Part shown: one piece after another, positions 35,979 to 45,132 of the stretch | Layout: the number at the start of each line of letters is the position of its first letter | Position numbering within the stretch: the stretch's first letter is position 1 | Assembly (NCBI RefSeq): GCF_013373065.1 | Contig: NZ_JABXIN010000004.1 | Coordinates: forward strand, 1-64,000 | Direction: 5' to 3' | Length of the DNA stretch: 64,000 nucleotides | From: Algoriphagus sp. | Lineage (GTDB): Bacteria > Bacteroidota > Bacteroidia > Cytophagales > Cyclobacteriaceae | The notes under the pieces: model-generated | Told to the model about the DNA's origin: nothing | The model's database searches: none | What the model saw: the letters and a program-made list of their open reading frames with translations, nothing else | Made by a program: the position numbers and the translations under genes

Positions 35979-36887
35979 CTAGGTGACAGCAAAGGCTTTA
36001 GCCAGACTCAAAGATAGGGGTAATAAGGCCAAAACCACCAATCCAATTACCCAACTCTCAAAGGCTGCGGCTAGGGAAGCATTCACAATAATTAAAGAAA
36101 TAACGGCAGCTTTGACGGATTTTCCGATCAATTGTGGGGATTCCGTTTGAATTGCTCGGATAAGCGGTGGAAAAATCATGTAAGAAAGTAAGACCAAAAA
36201 GGGGATTACTTGCCAAGAATTGGGACCTTGAAAAATTCCTAGAATCAAAATACTGATCACAATCACAGCATACATTCCCAACCCTGCAAATAATGCTTTT
36301 CTGTTTTTCCCATGCACTTCTCCCCGACTGACCATGGTAATCGCAGCCACATAAATCAAAGGAAGAATTCCAATCGGCCAAACTTTTTCAAGCACCTCAG
36401 GAGCTACTGCCACACCTAGCAATAGATTACCTGCACGGCAAAGCCCCATATTGATAGGTCCGAAGATGTTTTGATGCTTTCCCCAGTAATCATAAGATAG
36501 GGCGCAAAGGCTAATCGCTATAGCTAAAATTCCAGCAAGTTGATTAACCTGAAAAGCTGCCAAAATCCCAAGAACCAAAAGAAGGCTAGCTACTAAAATG
36601 GCTATGTTTTTTCTTGCTCGACCACTTGGTATGGGACGTTCGGGACGTTCTACTGCATCCAATTCAGCATCTGCGATATCATTGAAAGCAACCCCGCCAC
36701 CATAAAGACCAATGGTACTTAAGGAAAGCCAGAGAAGATTAAGCCAAAAACCAGATCCTTCTTCCCAAGTTGCAATTAAATAGCTCCACCCACCGGCAAT
36801 GGCAAATCCTGCCCAGACATCAGCCACAGCAGTTACCACATTTGCAGGACGGGTTATTTGTAAATAAGCAAAGAGTTTCCCCTTCAT
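35979..36887 (-). CDS. eboC: EboC: UbiA-family prenyltransferase
   Basis: A 302-residue membrane protein with about eight or nine helices, of the UbiA prenyltransferase superfamily. The first aspartate-rich motif is intact as FNDIADAELDAVERPERPIPSG, here shortened to NDIADAELDAVERPERP for its core. The second motif, normally DxxxD, reads GEVHGKNRKAL and lacks the two aspartates, which may change metal or prenyl-diphosphate binding. It is the third ebo gene, 3 bases after EboB. It should transfer a prenyl or similar group to a soluble acceptor at the membrane; the acceptor is unknown. Confidence 0.86.
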   Translation of the reverse strand: MKGKLFAYLQITRPANVVTAVADVWAGFAIAGGWSYLIATWEEGSGFWLNLLWLSLSTIGLYGGGVAFNDIADAELDAVERPERPIPSGRARKNIAILVASLLLVLGILAAFQVNQLAGILAIAISLCALSYDYWGKHQNIFGPINMGLCRAGNLLLGVAVAPEVLEKVWPIGILPLIYVAAITMVSRGEVHGKNRKALFAGLGMYAVIVISILILGIFQGPNSWQVIPFLVLLSYMIFPPLIRAIQTESPQLIGKSVKAAVISLIIVNASLAAAFESWVIGLVVLALLPLSLSLAKAFAVT

Positions 36888-36890
36888 GGA

Positions 36891-37802
36891 TTAATTTTCT
36901 ACCCGATCGGATGGCCCTTCGACTCGTGGAACCTGACCTCCACGAAGTACCGAATTCCCACTCATTTTTTTTGTTTGGTCGATTGGTGGAGCTTTCAACC
37001 AGTCATCCTCATGCATTTGACCGGAAAGTGAAAAAGCAGCCAGAGCATTTTTGTAGGTCACCATTTGAACATGCTCTTCAGGAATCCCCATTTTCCGCAT
37101 TAAATCGGCTGTTTTTGGAACAGCCAATGGATCTGAAATTCCCCAATCTGCCGCAGAATTGACAATAATTCGCTCAGGCCCATATTGCTTGACGATTTCT
37201 ACCATTCGCTCCGAGCCCATTTTAGTATGCGGATAAATTGTAAACCCTGCCCAATATCCCCGGTCCAATACCTCCTTCACGGTTTCCTCATTGTTGTGGT
37301 CCACGATAATCCATCCAGGATCCATTCCATGTTCCTCTGCTACATCCATGGAGCGCGTGGTTCCTCGTTTTTTATCTCGGTGCGGAGTATGGATCAATAC
37401 CGGTAAATCAACCTCTTTGGCTAATTCCAATTGCTCACGATAAAAGCGATCTTCAGCTTCGGTTTGATCATCATAGCCAATTTCACCGATCGCAACGACC
37501 CCTTCTTTTCCTACATAAAGAGGTAGCAGTTCCATGACCTGCTCTGCCAAAGGAATATTGTTTGCCTCCTTACTGTTTAAGCCCATGGTACAATAATGGA
37601 CGATCCCAAACTGACTGGCTCTGAAACGCTCCCAACCAACCAAGGTGCTGAAATAGTCTTTAAAACTTCCAACTTCCGTTCGGGGCTGCCCCAACCAAAA
37701 GGCCGGTTCGATGGTGGCCACAATTCCAGCCTTGTGCATGGCTTCATAGTCGTCCGTTGTTCGGGAAACTAAATGGATATGAGGGTCTATATACATGGGC
37801 AT
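36891..37802 (-). CDS. eboB: EboB: TatD-like metal-dependent hydrolase
   Basis: A 303-residue amidohydrolase-fold protein. It has the N-terminal HxH (MYIDPHIHLVSRT), the Glu of AIGEIGYDDQTEAEDRFY, LPVLIHTPHRDKKRG, IIVDHNNEETV and a late NSAADWG Asp, which together form the binuclear metal site of TatD-type hydrolases. Family members hydrolyse phosphodiester or amide bonds; the EboB substrate is unknown. It is the second gene of the ebo cluster, 44 bases after EboA. Its cytoplasmic location follows from the lack of a signal peptide. Confidence 0.87.
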   Translation of the reverse strand: MPMYIDPHIHLVSRTTDDYEAMHKAGIVATIEPAFWLGQPRTEVGSFKDYFSTLVGWERFRASQFGIVHYCTMGLNSKEANNIPLAEQVMELLPLYVGKEGVVAIGEIGYDDQTEAEDRFYREQLELAKEVDLPVLIHTPHRDKKRGTTRSMDVAEEHGMDPGWIIVDHNNEETVKEVLDRGYWAGFTIYPHTKMGSERMVEIVKQYGPERIIVNSAADWGISDPLAVPKTADLMRKMGIPEEHVQMVTYKNALAAFSLSGQMHEDDWLKAPPIDQTKKMSGNSVLRGGQVPRVEGPSDRVEN

Positions 37803-37846
37803 ATTGCTAATTCGTTTTGGTTCAAAATTATTTTAAAGATCCTACT

Positions 37847-38734
37847 TTAGACTCGAGTTTCTTGGAATTCCTGTCCAATTTTTTCCCAAGAAATTATTCC
37901 TTTTTCAATCGCCTGAATCAACTCAGGATGGGCATTCAATAATGCTTTTGCAGCAGGGAAATCTGAATGATAAAGGGCCAAGGCACCTCCTTTTTGCTCC
38001 AACAAATCCTCAGAATTCATCACTTTTTCCAGATCTTTCATAAACTTTTCATTTATGAAGGGAGAAACTAATCTCCAAAGCTCTGGCATCACATTACGAC
38101 CAGCTGCCCAACGTTCATGTGCAAAATCCGAGGCGATTTCTGCCAAGGCAGGGTTTCTTCGATGGTCTAACTGTTGTATTCGGTAGAGCGGTCGTTGCAT
38201 AAACACAGCCTTCAGGACCATCTGATTCCAGTTGAGCTCAGGAAAATAGATAGTCGGATACGGATTATTTAAGGAAATTGCATCAAAAACCAACGTCATA
38301 TTTGTCCGACAGCCTTCAATGGAACGTGGAATCATCTCTTCTGGATAAGGCATCAAGGACAAAGACGCATAAAGCGCCTGCTGTTCATACAAATCTCCCG
38401 TTTCGAAAAGCTGCTTAATCGCTGCCAGCCATTCTTCTTTTTCAATAGAAAAATGAAGTAGAAGATACGTTCTGGCAGTTTGAAGAATATTCCAAAACTC
38501 AGGTTGAAACCCTGATATAAGTGAATGTGCTTTTCGCTTGGCCTCTTGATCTAGATTCAGGTTTTCTTTTGAAAAAAACCGTGAAGCCTGGGAAAAAGCT
38601 AAATAGAAGGCATTTTTGGAACCTGAATCCTGAATTTTCTTAGACTTTTCGTCCAACCAATTTAAGGACTTCTCATTCGCATTATTTTGAAGTATTTCCT
38701 TCAAATAGGCAAAAAGCTCTGATTTTGGGTTCAT
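37847..38734 (-). CDS. eboA: EboA domain-containing protein
   Basis: A 295-residue, almost wholly helical soluble protein at the head of the ebo cluster. It has no catalytic motif I can name; the recognisable parts are the repeated helical segments such as AREYLLLHFSIEKEEWL-like stretches and the QQALYASLSLMPYPEEMI and GCRTNMTLVFDAISLNNPYP blocks that mark EboA. I call it on those blocks plus its fixed place before EboB. EboA function is not known. The gap of 193 bases to the divergent peptidase gene holds the likely promoter; no clear -7 box was found. Confidence 0.82.
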   Translation of the reverse strand: MNPKSELFAYLKEILQNNANEKSLNWLDEKSKKIQDSGSKNAFYLAFSQASRFFSKENLNLDQEAKRKAHSLISGFQPEFWNILQTARTYLLLHFSIEKEEWLAAIKQLFETGDLYEQQALYASLSLMPYPEEMIPRSIEGCRTNMTLVFDAISLNNPYPTIYFPELNWNQMVLKAVFMQRPLYRIQQLDHRRNPALAEIASDFAHERWAAGRNVMPELWRLVSPFINEKFMKDLEKVMNSEDLLEQKGGALALYHSDFPAAKALLNAHPELIQAIEKGIISWEKIGQEFQETRV

Positions 38735-38927
38735 TATTTCTTCGTTTATCCGAATAGGTAAATAAACTCAATCCCAACAAAAAATCCTCCTCATTTTCAA
38801 GGAAAGGAAGGCTAAAAAGAGACTTTCTGAAAAAAATCATAAAAACTCGATCTTGAATGCATTTCCACCAGTGGTTTAATAATTTTCAGGCACTTCCTAT
38901 AATTTTAGATTCTAAACTACTTGAACT

Positions 38928-40472
38928 ATGAAAAAACGCTACCTTTTTGGAATGGGGCTCATGTTGCTTTTTGGCATGCAGGCACAAGCCCAACAAGATG
39001 AAGTCATTGAAAAAATCATTCAGGAAGCTCGGGAAAATTCCCAGTTGAAGGAAATTGCCCATGAGCTGATGGATGGTATTGGTCCTCGATTAGTGGGTTC
39101 TCCCCAGATGCAAGAAGCCCACGATTGGGCGGTTGAAAAATACCAATCTTGGGGAATTGATGCACGAAATGAGCAGTGGGGTGAATGGCGAGGTTGGGAC
39201 CGTGGCATCACCCATATTGACATGGTAGAACCATGGGTTCGATCACTTTCCGGAATGCAACTCGCATGGTCTCCTGCTTCCCCAGAAGGTGGTGTAAGGG
39301 GGGAAGTGATCATCCTTCCGGACCTTCAGGATTCAGCCGCTTTCCAAGCATGGATTCCCAATGTCAAGGGAAAATATGTGATGATATCTGCTCCTCAGCT
39401 TACCGGTCGTCCAGACTACAATTGGGAAGAGTGGGCTACGGAAGAATCTTTCGAAAAAATGAAAGCAGAGCGGTCAATCTTTGAGCGTGCTTGGCAGGCT
39501 AGAATCCAAAAAACAGGGTTAGGCCGACGTGAACTACCTCAAGCTTTGGAAGATGCCGGAGCTTTGGGAATCCTGACTAGCTACTGGTCCAGAGGTTTCG
39601 GAGCCAATAAGATTTTTTCTGCTTATACCAAAAAAGTCCCAACTGTCGATCTATCGCTCGAAGACTACGGGATGCTTTACCGACTTGCCGACAGCGGAAA
39701 GAAACCAATGATTCATTTGAATGCCCAATCCAAAGAAACCGGGGTACAACCTACCTTCAATACCATCGCTGAAATCAAAGGAACGGAAAAGCCGGACGAG
39801 TATGTCATGCTTTCTGCTCACTTTGACTCTTGGGACGGGGGAACAGGTGCAACTGATAACGGAACCGGAACCATCATGATGATGGAGGTGATGCGAATTT
39901 TGAAAGAAGTTTATCCTAATCCGAAGCGAACCATTTTAGTGGGGCATTGGGGTTCTGAAGAACAAGGGCTAAATGGTTCACGTGCCTTTGTAGAAGATCA
40001 TCCTGAAATGATAGATAAAATCCAAGCCCTGTTCAATCAGGACAATGGTACTGGAAGAGTTGCGAATATCTCAGGTCAGGGATTCGTAGATAGTTACGAG
40101 TATTTAGGAAGATGGATGTCCAAAGTCCCGCGAGAAATCACCCGTGAAATTGAGACAAACTTCCCTGGAAATCCAGGCAGTGGCGGTTCTGACTATGCTT
40201 CCTTTGTAGCGGCAGGCGTACCAGCTTTTTCTCTTAGTTCCCTCAGCTGGTCTTACTTCAACTATACTTGGCATACCAACTTGGACACCTTTGATAAAAT
40301 CGTTTTTGACGATGTTCAAAACAATGTGATCCTTGCAGCAATCATGGTCTATATGGCGAGCGAAGAACCTGAAATGGTTTCTCGAGAGCAAAGAATTCCA
40401 ATTGGAAGAGACGGAAATCCAACCAGTTGGCCAACTCAGCGGTCCCCAACTCGAAAGGGAGGAATGGATTAA
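38928..40472 (+). CDS. Exported M28 family zinc peptidase
   Basis: A 514-residue exported metallopeptidase of the carboxypeptidase-Q-like M28 group. A signal peptide (about 1-21, ending QAQA) is followed by the pro-region, a PA-like insert around residues 110-250 and the M28 catalytic core. Zinc-site landmarks are LSAHFDSWDGGTGATDNGTG (H, D, D), HWGSEEQGLNGS (Glu/Glu), NQDNGTG and SGGSDYASF, and the last His is in YTWHTNLD. It should release amino acids or dipeptides in the periplasm or outside. It is divergent from EboA and stands alone before a strong terminator at 40480-40508. Confidence 0.92.
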   Translation: MKKRYLFGMGLMLLFGMQAQAQQDEVIEKIIQEARENSQLKEIAHELMDGIGPRLVGSPQMQEAHDWAVEKYQSWGIDARNEQWGEWRGWDRGITHIDMVEPWVRSLSGMQLAWSPASPEGGVRGEVIILPDLQDSAAFQAWIPNVKGKYVMISAPQLTGRPDYNWEEWATEESFEKMKAERSIFERAWQARIQKTGLGRRELPQALEDAGALGILTSYWSRGFGANKIFSAYTKKVPTVDLSLEDYGMLYRLADSGKKPMIHLNAQSKETGVQPTFNTIAEIKGTEKPDEYVMLSAHFDSWDGGTGATDNGTGTIMMMEVMRILKEVYPNPKRTILVGHWGSEEQGLNGSRAFVEDHPEMIDKIQALFNQDNGTGRVANISGQGFVDSYEYLGRWMSKVPREITREIETNFPGNPGSGGSDYASFVAAGVPAFSLSSLSWSYFNYTWHTNLDTFDKIVFDDVQNNVILAAIMVYMASEEPEMVSREQRIPIGRDGNPTSWPTQRSPTRKGGMD

Positions 40473-40479
40473 GAAAACC

Positions 40480-40508
40480 AAAGGCTTGGGAATGCTTCCC
40501 AAGCCTTT
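40480..40508. terminator. Bidirectional terminator between convergent genes
   Basis: A perfect 13-bp stem, AAAGGCTTGGGAA (40480-40492) with TTCCCAAGCCTTT (40496-40508) around a 3-base loop. It sits between the stop codons of two convergent genes, with A- and T-rich flanks on both sides, so it can terminate both. Confidence 0.85.
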
Positions 40509-40509
40509 A

Positions 40510-41472
40510 TCATTTTAAGAGTAAAGTAGTTCCATCCCAATTTTTCTGTTGATTATCTGGAATAGGAATTTCTAAAAAATCAACGAGTGAAGGCAAAATA
40601 TCCACCATAGAAGCTTGGCCAGAATTAAACCTATTATTCAAATTCTGCGCATTTGTTACCATCCATATCTCCCTTTCGGAATCACTTTGCCCACCATGTT
40701 CTTTAAATTCAGGAGCTTTTCTGCCATGATCGGTAGTAATCCAAATCAACCACTCTTCTCCATATTTTTCTTCACGGATTTTGATGGCTTCCCAGATTCG
40801 CCCAACTTGTTTATCGGCTAATTCTATTGCGGAAGTTAGTTGTGGACTTTTACCAAAGCGATGCCCCACTGCATCTGTAAATTCTAAATAAACCCAAGAA
40901 AGGTCGGGGGCTTGAGTTTTGATGGAATAGGCAGCCTCGCAGGATACCAGATTATCAATTTTTTGGAGATACTCTTTTTCAAAATCATGGGGAAAACGCG
41001 AAGTATCCTTCTCAAACCCATCAAATACTATATCCAACTTTAAGTAGCCTGTCTCTTCCCTTCCCTCACCAAGCAACTTAGTTCGATTATCTTCCCATGT
41101 AGAAAAAATCGCCAATTTTGATTCAGGTCGAGCCGCTCGCATGAGCCTAAAAATTGACCAATAATCATAATTTGGAGCAGTGATGTCATTATCCCAGACA
41201 TTGTGCTTATTGGCCCAAGTTCCGGTTAGCAGCGAGTTGTACCCTACAGCAGAAATAGTTGGTGTCTCAGACTCCCCTCCCCTTTCCCCTCCTGTGAAGG
41301 CTCTCGTATAGCCTCCCCTTTTGGCAATTTGATCCAAGTTTGGAGTGGGTACCCTTTCCAATTCACTAGTAGGAATTCCATCCAAAATGATAAAAACGAC
41401 TTTTTTTTCCTGCGAGAGACCTAGAAGTGGTAAGAGAAAAATCAGAAGAAGAAAACAGGCCCGACGAATCAT
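40510..41472 (-). CDS. Exported alkaline phosphatase family protein
   Basis: A 320-residue exported hydrolase. Signal peptide 1-20 (ending GLSQ), then the alkaline phosphatase fold with the metal Asp in VFIILDGIP, the nucleophile Thr in SETPTISAVGYNSLLTG, FTDAVGHRFG (Asp and His), and the ITTDHGR motif. Unlike EboF nearby, all these canonical metal ligands are present. It is likely a phosphodiesterase or nucleotide pyrophosphatase acting in the periplasm. It is followed by the terminator at 40480-40508 and lies 111 bases from the CE15-like esterase gene on the same strand, a gap that holds a short tandem repeat. Confidence 0.88.
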   Translation of the reverse strand: MIRRACFLLLIFLLPLLGLSQEKKVVFIILDGIPTSELERVPTPNLDQIAKRGGYTRAFTGGERGGESETPTISAVGYNSLLTGTWANKHNVWDNDITAPNYDYWSIFRLMRAARPESKLAIFSTWEDNRTKLLGEGREETGYLKLDIVFDGFEKDTSRFPHDFEKEYLQKIDNLVSCEAAYSIKTQAPDLSWVYLEFTDAVGHRFGKSPQLTSAIELADKQVGRIWEAIKIREEKYGEEWLIWITTDHGRKAPEFKEHGGQSDSEREIWMVTNAQNLNNRFNSGQASMVDILPSLVDFLEIPIPDNQQKNWDGTTLLLK

Positions 41473-41520
41473 ATATTTAAAATGGTAGGTTTTAAAATCA
41501 ACTCACAATACTTCAAACTT

Positions 41521-41548
41521 CTTGATACTTGTTACTTGTTACTTGATA
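41521..41548. repeat. Heptanucleotide tandem repeat
   Basis: Four head-to-tail copies of a 7-base unit, CTTGATA, CTTGTTA, CTTGTTA, CTTGATA, in the gap between two minus-strand genes. The gap also contains further partial units (ACTTCAAACTT just before it, AACTTGTA after). It is too short and irregular to be a CRISPR array and holds no gene. Such units could expand or shrink by slippage. Confidence 0.75.
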
Positions 41549-41583
41549 CTAATGTCTAACAACTTGTATCTCGATTCTCAAAT

Positions 41584-42921
41584 CTATTTTTCTAAATATT
41601 CCCTGGCCCATTCGATAAAATACGGCCAATTAGGGCCCACCGTGTGCCCACCTTCATGTTGTCGAAAAGCCAAATCCCCCTCCTTCAAGAAGGTTTGAAC
41701 GGGTGGAAACTCATCAGTTGGTAGAGAATTTTTACCAAGCAATTCATAAACTGGACCTGCTAATACCGCCGCCTCAAACATCCCTTTCGCATCAATCCAT
41801 TGCCCTTCAACCTCAGGGGAACCAACTGAGATAAATACCGGTCTAGGGGCACAAAGGGCAATTAATTCATGGGCATCTACCGGTAAATCATTGGGGGTTA
41901 AAGGGTCTGCATATTTGATAAAATTGGGAGCAAACCAATGGTACTCTCCTGAGCTTGCCAGGTTTTCAACCTGCTCGCCAAATGTCCTGCGAAGCAACTT
42001 TGCACCCCCTGCCCCCGAAGATCCTATCAAACCAACAGCAAACCTCGAATCATAAGCCATCGTCACCAGGGCAGCTTTTCCATAGCGGGAAAGTCCCTCA
42101 ATGACCACTTTTCTTGAATTCACCTTTGGATCCGTTTCCAAATAATCTAGTGCCCTACTTGCTCCCCAGCCCCAAGCTTTGAGCGTCCCCCAATCATCCA
42201 ATTGGCGAGAATTCCCCTCATTTACCAAACCAATTATTCCCGCTCTCAACCCTGCTCCATTATCAGCCTGATAGCTCGTTGGAATAATGATTCCAAAACC
42301 CCAACCTTCCTTCAGCACCTGTTCTTGCCAACTGGGTCCTGGAGGCGCCGGGAGTCTGCGCATTCCGGGTGGCCACCTCCAACCAAACTCCATGATAAGA
42401 GGAACTGGCCCAACACTATTTTTTGGAAGGGCATATTCAAAATCTATGGAAACCGACAGGGAGGGATAGACAGAATTGTCCACCAAGCCCTTAAGAACCA
42501 AATAATTTACTTCCACATCCCCAATCAGGGAATCTTTTTCAGAAACTAACTCCCACGAAACCGAAGGCAAATTCTCAGGAGTTCGTCCATACATTTCCCG
42601 ATCAAAAAGTTCAAACAATTCTTCTCTTCGCTTTTCCCAATCCTGGATGGATTGAACCGGCTTCCCATTTTCAAAAACTAGAGGATCGGGCACGGATTCG
42701 TAGGTTTTGGCCTTGCTTTCATCCGAGTTTGCGGCATTAGGAGCAGTAGGGTCTCCTGAGGGCCCTGGCCTCAATTGATCAATTCCAAGCATTTTCATCA
42801 TAAGCCGATGATCCGCTTGACTAAGCTTTTGAATTGAATCTCGACTTGATTGGGAAAACTGACCAAAACCCAAAGAAGGAATCCCTACATAAAGGAAAAA
42901 AATCAAGATAAATCTGTTCAT
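41584..42921 (-). CDS. CE15-like (glucuronoyl esterase type) exported esterase
   Basis: A 445-residue exported alpha/beta hydrolase resembling carbohydrate esterase family 15. Signal peptide 1-20 (ending GFGQ). The nucleophile S278 is in GLSRYGKAAL, matching the GCSRxGK(x)A hallmark except Leu for Cys. A GSSGAGG segment follows where the family places part of its acid region, and the catalytic His is in HEGGHTVGP. Such enzymes cleave ester links between glucuronic acid and lignin or related alcohols, but no polysaccharide locus surrounds it, so the substrate is open. It stands beside an exported phosphatase and is divergent from an S9 peptidase. Confidence 0.83.
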   Translation of the reverse strand: MNRFILIFFLYVGIPSLGFGQFSQSSRDSIQKLSQADHRLMMKMLGIDQLRPGPSGDPTAPNAANSDESKAKTYESVPDPLVFENGKPVQSIQDWEKRREELFELFDREMYGRTPENLPSVSWELVSEKDSLIGDVEVNYLVLKGLVDNSVYPSLSVSIDFEYALPKNSVGPVPLIMEFGWRWPPGMRRLPAPPGPSWQEQVLKEGWGFGIIIPTSYQADNGAGLRAGIIGLVNEGNSRQLDDWGTLKAWGWGASRALDYLETDPKVNSRKVVIEGLSRYGKAALVTMAYDSRFAVGLIGSSGAGGAKLLRRTFGEQVENLASSGEYHWFAPNFIKYADPLTPNDLPVDAHELIALCAPRPVFISVGSPEVEGQWIDAKGMFEAAVLAGPVYELLGKNSLPTDEFPPVQTFLKEGDLAFRQHEGGHTVGPNWPYFIEWAREYLEK

Positions 42922-43058
42922 GGTATTCGGGTTTAGATCAAGGAATCTACATTTTTTGACTTAGAAAACATAAAAGATTTGATCAGCGGAAGTATCTGAA
43001 TCAATTGGACTTTGAAAGCCCTCCACAGATTACTAAATTGTCTGAAACCCCAACCACT

Positions 43059-45125
43059 ATGAAGAAAATCTTTTTCCTTGCATGGACTTTCCTTTTTCTA
43101 GCATTCATAGGAAAATCACAAAACATCTCCGAATACCTCGCCACCCCATTTCCCACAGACCTCACAGCAAGCCCGGATGGAAAATCTGTAGCCTGGGTTT
43201 TCAATTCAGAAGGGGAACGAAATATCTTTTTTGCAAAAGCACCAGACTTTGAAGCAAGACCCCTCACGACTTACATAGGGGACAATGGTGTCGGTATTGG
43301 TTCGCTAACCTTTTCTCCAGATGGAAAAAGCTTGGTCTATGTACGGGGAAATTCAAAAAACTCGGCCGGAGAGGCTGCCAATCCCGCCCAACTTCAGGAA
43401 AACACGGATTTTAAAATCCATTTGATAGACTTGGAAAGCGGGGATGAACGACTATTGTCTGAGGGAAGCGGCCCCGTATTTTCTCCGGATTCAAGGATGT
43501 TGATTTTTAGAAAAGGTCGTGATCTTCACCAATTAGACTTAAATTCTAACGAACCTTCTTCAAAAATCTTCCAAGCCAGAGGCTCGATTGGTTCCTATGC
43601 CTTTTCACCAGATGGCAAATGGATTTCCTTTGTCTCCAATCGCGGAGATCATTCTTTTATTGGTCTTTGGAATAGGGAAAAACAAAGCCTCCATTATCCA
43701 GAAACCAGTTTGGACCATGACCGCTATCCAGCATGGAGCCCTGACGGGACTAAGCTGGCCTACCTTCGTATCCCCAACGTAAACAACAAGCTCCCATTCA
43801 CCTCTCACAAGGAAGCGAATCCTTGGAGTATACGTGTATTGAATATGGACACCATGAAAGCAGCCGAAGTTTGGCTTGCGGACCCTGGCAAAGGATCCGT
43901 TGTTGTCCGAGATATCCCGGCAGAATCCGATCGAATCTGGTGGACACCGAATGGATCCTTGGTTTTCCCTTGGGAAAAAAATGGCTGGGTTCAATTATAC
44001 GCTTTCAATCCAACAAACGGTCAAATCCAACACCTGACAAAAGGCCAAGGTTTTGTGGAAAAAGTCAATACCTCCTATTTGGGAAATGAACTCTTACTTA
44101 CAAGTAACATCGGTGACATCGAACGAAGAAAAATCTATCGATTGGACTTGAATTCTTTTGAACTCGAAGATCTTTCAGAAAAAGGAAACATCAATTGGAC
44201 TCCCGTTCGAATCGAAAACGGGTTCGTCTTTCTCTCTTCTACTGGGACCCGACCTGCTTGGCCAATGATTCGATATTATAACCAAGAAAAACTACTGGCA
44301 GAAGATCTATTCCCAGAGAATTTTCCAAAGAATCTGGTGACACCCATTGGACTTGATATTCAAGCCTCGGATGGATTCAAGAGCAGGGCCCAGCTTTTTC
44401 TGCCACCTAATCACGACCCCAACAAGCAATATCCTGCTGTTATTTTTCTCCATGGAGGAAGCCGTAGACAGATGTTGTTGGGATTCAATTATTCTCAGTA
44501 TTACAGTAATGCCTATGCCCTGCAACAATATTTCGCAGCTAATGGATTTATCGCTTTGACGCTAAATTATCGAAGTGGAATTGGCTATGGATTGGATTTT
44601 CGGGAAGAAGAAAATTATGGCGCAGGAGGGGCAAGTGAAGTTTTGGATTTGCTTGCGGCAGCAGATTACCTTGCGGCTAGACCAGATGTGGATGATGAAA
44701 AAATCATTCCTTGGGGTGGGAGCTATGGAGGTTTCTTGACAGCACATGGATTGGCTCAGGCACCGGAGAAATTCCTCGCAGGAGTGGATATTCATGGAGT
44801 GCATAATTGGAATCAAGAAATCCCCGTTTTTGCTCCTTGGTATGAGCCAGAAAAATTCCCCGAAATGGCAGCATTGGCATTTCAATCCTCATCCATGGCC
44901 TATGTGGAAAATTGGGAGGACCCTGTCTTATTGATTCACGGGGATGATGATCGAAATGTCCTTTTCTCCGAATCCGTGGAATTAGCAGAAATCCTTCGAA
45001 AACAAGGGGTCTCTGTAGAGCAGTTGGTTTTCCCGGACGAGGTTCACTCCTTTATCCTCCATCGCAATTGGGTGAAGGCCTACGAAGCCGCGATTGAATT
45101 TATCCAAAGACAAATCCAACCATGA
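43059..45125 (+). CDS. Exported S9 family prolyl-oligopeptidase-like peptidase
   Basis: A 688-residue exported serine peptidase. I start it at 43059 because that ATG begins a clear signal peptide (MKKIFFLAWTFLFLAFIGKS); an ATG at 43005 would bury the signal 18 residues inside. The N-terminal half is a propeller of PD40 repeats (TASPDGKSVAWVFN, FSPDGKSLVYVRG, YPAWSPDGTKLAYLR). The C-terminal alpha/beta-hydrolase domain has the nucleophile S555 in WGGSYGG, the Asp in HGDDDRNV and the His in DEVHSFI. It should cut short proline-containing or other oligopeptides in the periplasm. A perfect 18-bp inverted repeat lies just beyond its stop. Confidence 0.92.
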   Translation: MKKIFFLAWTFLFLAFIGKSQNISEYLATPFPTDLTASPDGKSVAWVFNSEGERNIFFAKAPDFEARPLTTYIGDNGVGIGSLTFSPDGKSLVYVRGNSKNSAGEAANPAQLQENTDFKIHLIDLESGDERLLSEGSGPVFSPDSRMLIFRKGRDLHQLDLNSNEPSSKIFQARGSIGSYAFSPDGKWISFVSNRGDHSFIGLWNREKQSLHYPETSLDHDRYPAWSPDGTKLAYLRIPNVNNKLPFTSHKEANPWSIRVLNMDTMKAAEVWLADPGKGSVVVRDIPAESDRIWWTPNGSLVFPWEKNGWVQLYAFNPTNGQIQHLTKGQGFVEKVNTSYLGNELLLTSNIGDIERRKIYRLDLNSFELEDLSEKGNINWTPVRIENGFVFLSSTGTRPAWPMIRYYNQEKLLAEDLFPENFPKNLVTPIGLDIQASDGFKSRAQLFLPPNHDPNKQYPAVIFLHGGSRRQMLLGFNYSQYYSNAYALQQYFAANGFIALTLNYRSGIGYGLDFREEENYGAGGASEVLDLLAAADYLAARPDVDDEKIIPWGGSYGGFLTAHGLAQAPEKFLAGVDIHGVHNWNQEIPVFAPWYEPEKFPEMAALAFQSSSMAYVENWEDPVLLIHGDDDRNVLFSESVELAEILRKQGVSVEQLVFPDEVHSFILHRNWVKAYEAAIEFIQRQIQP

Positions 45126-45132
45126 AATCGAC

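Noticed and set aside
41461..41583. Repeated units as a CRISPR array
   Set aside because: Units are seven bases, directly adjacent and without spacers, so this is a simple tandem repeat and not a CRISPR array.
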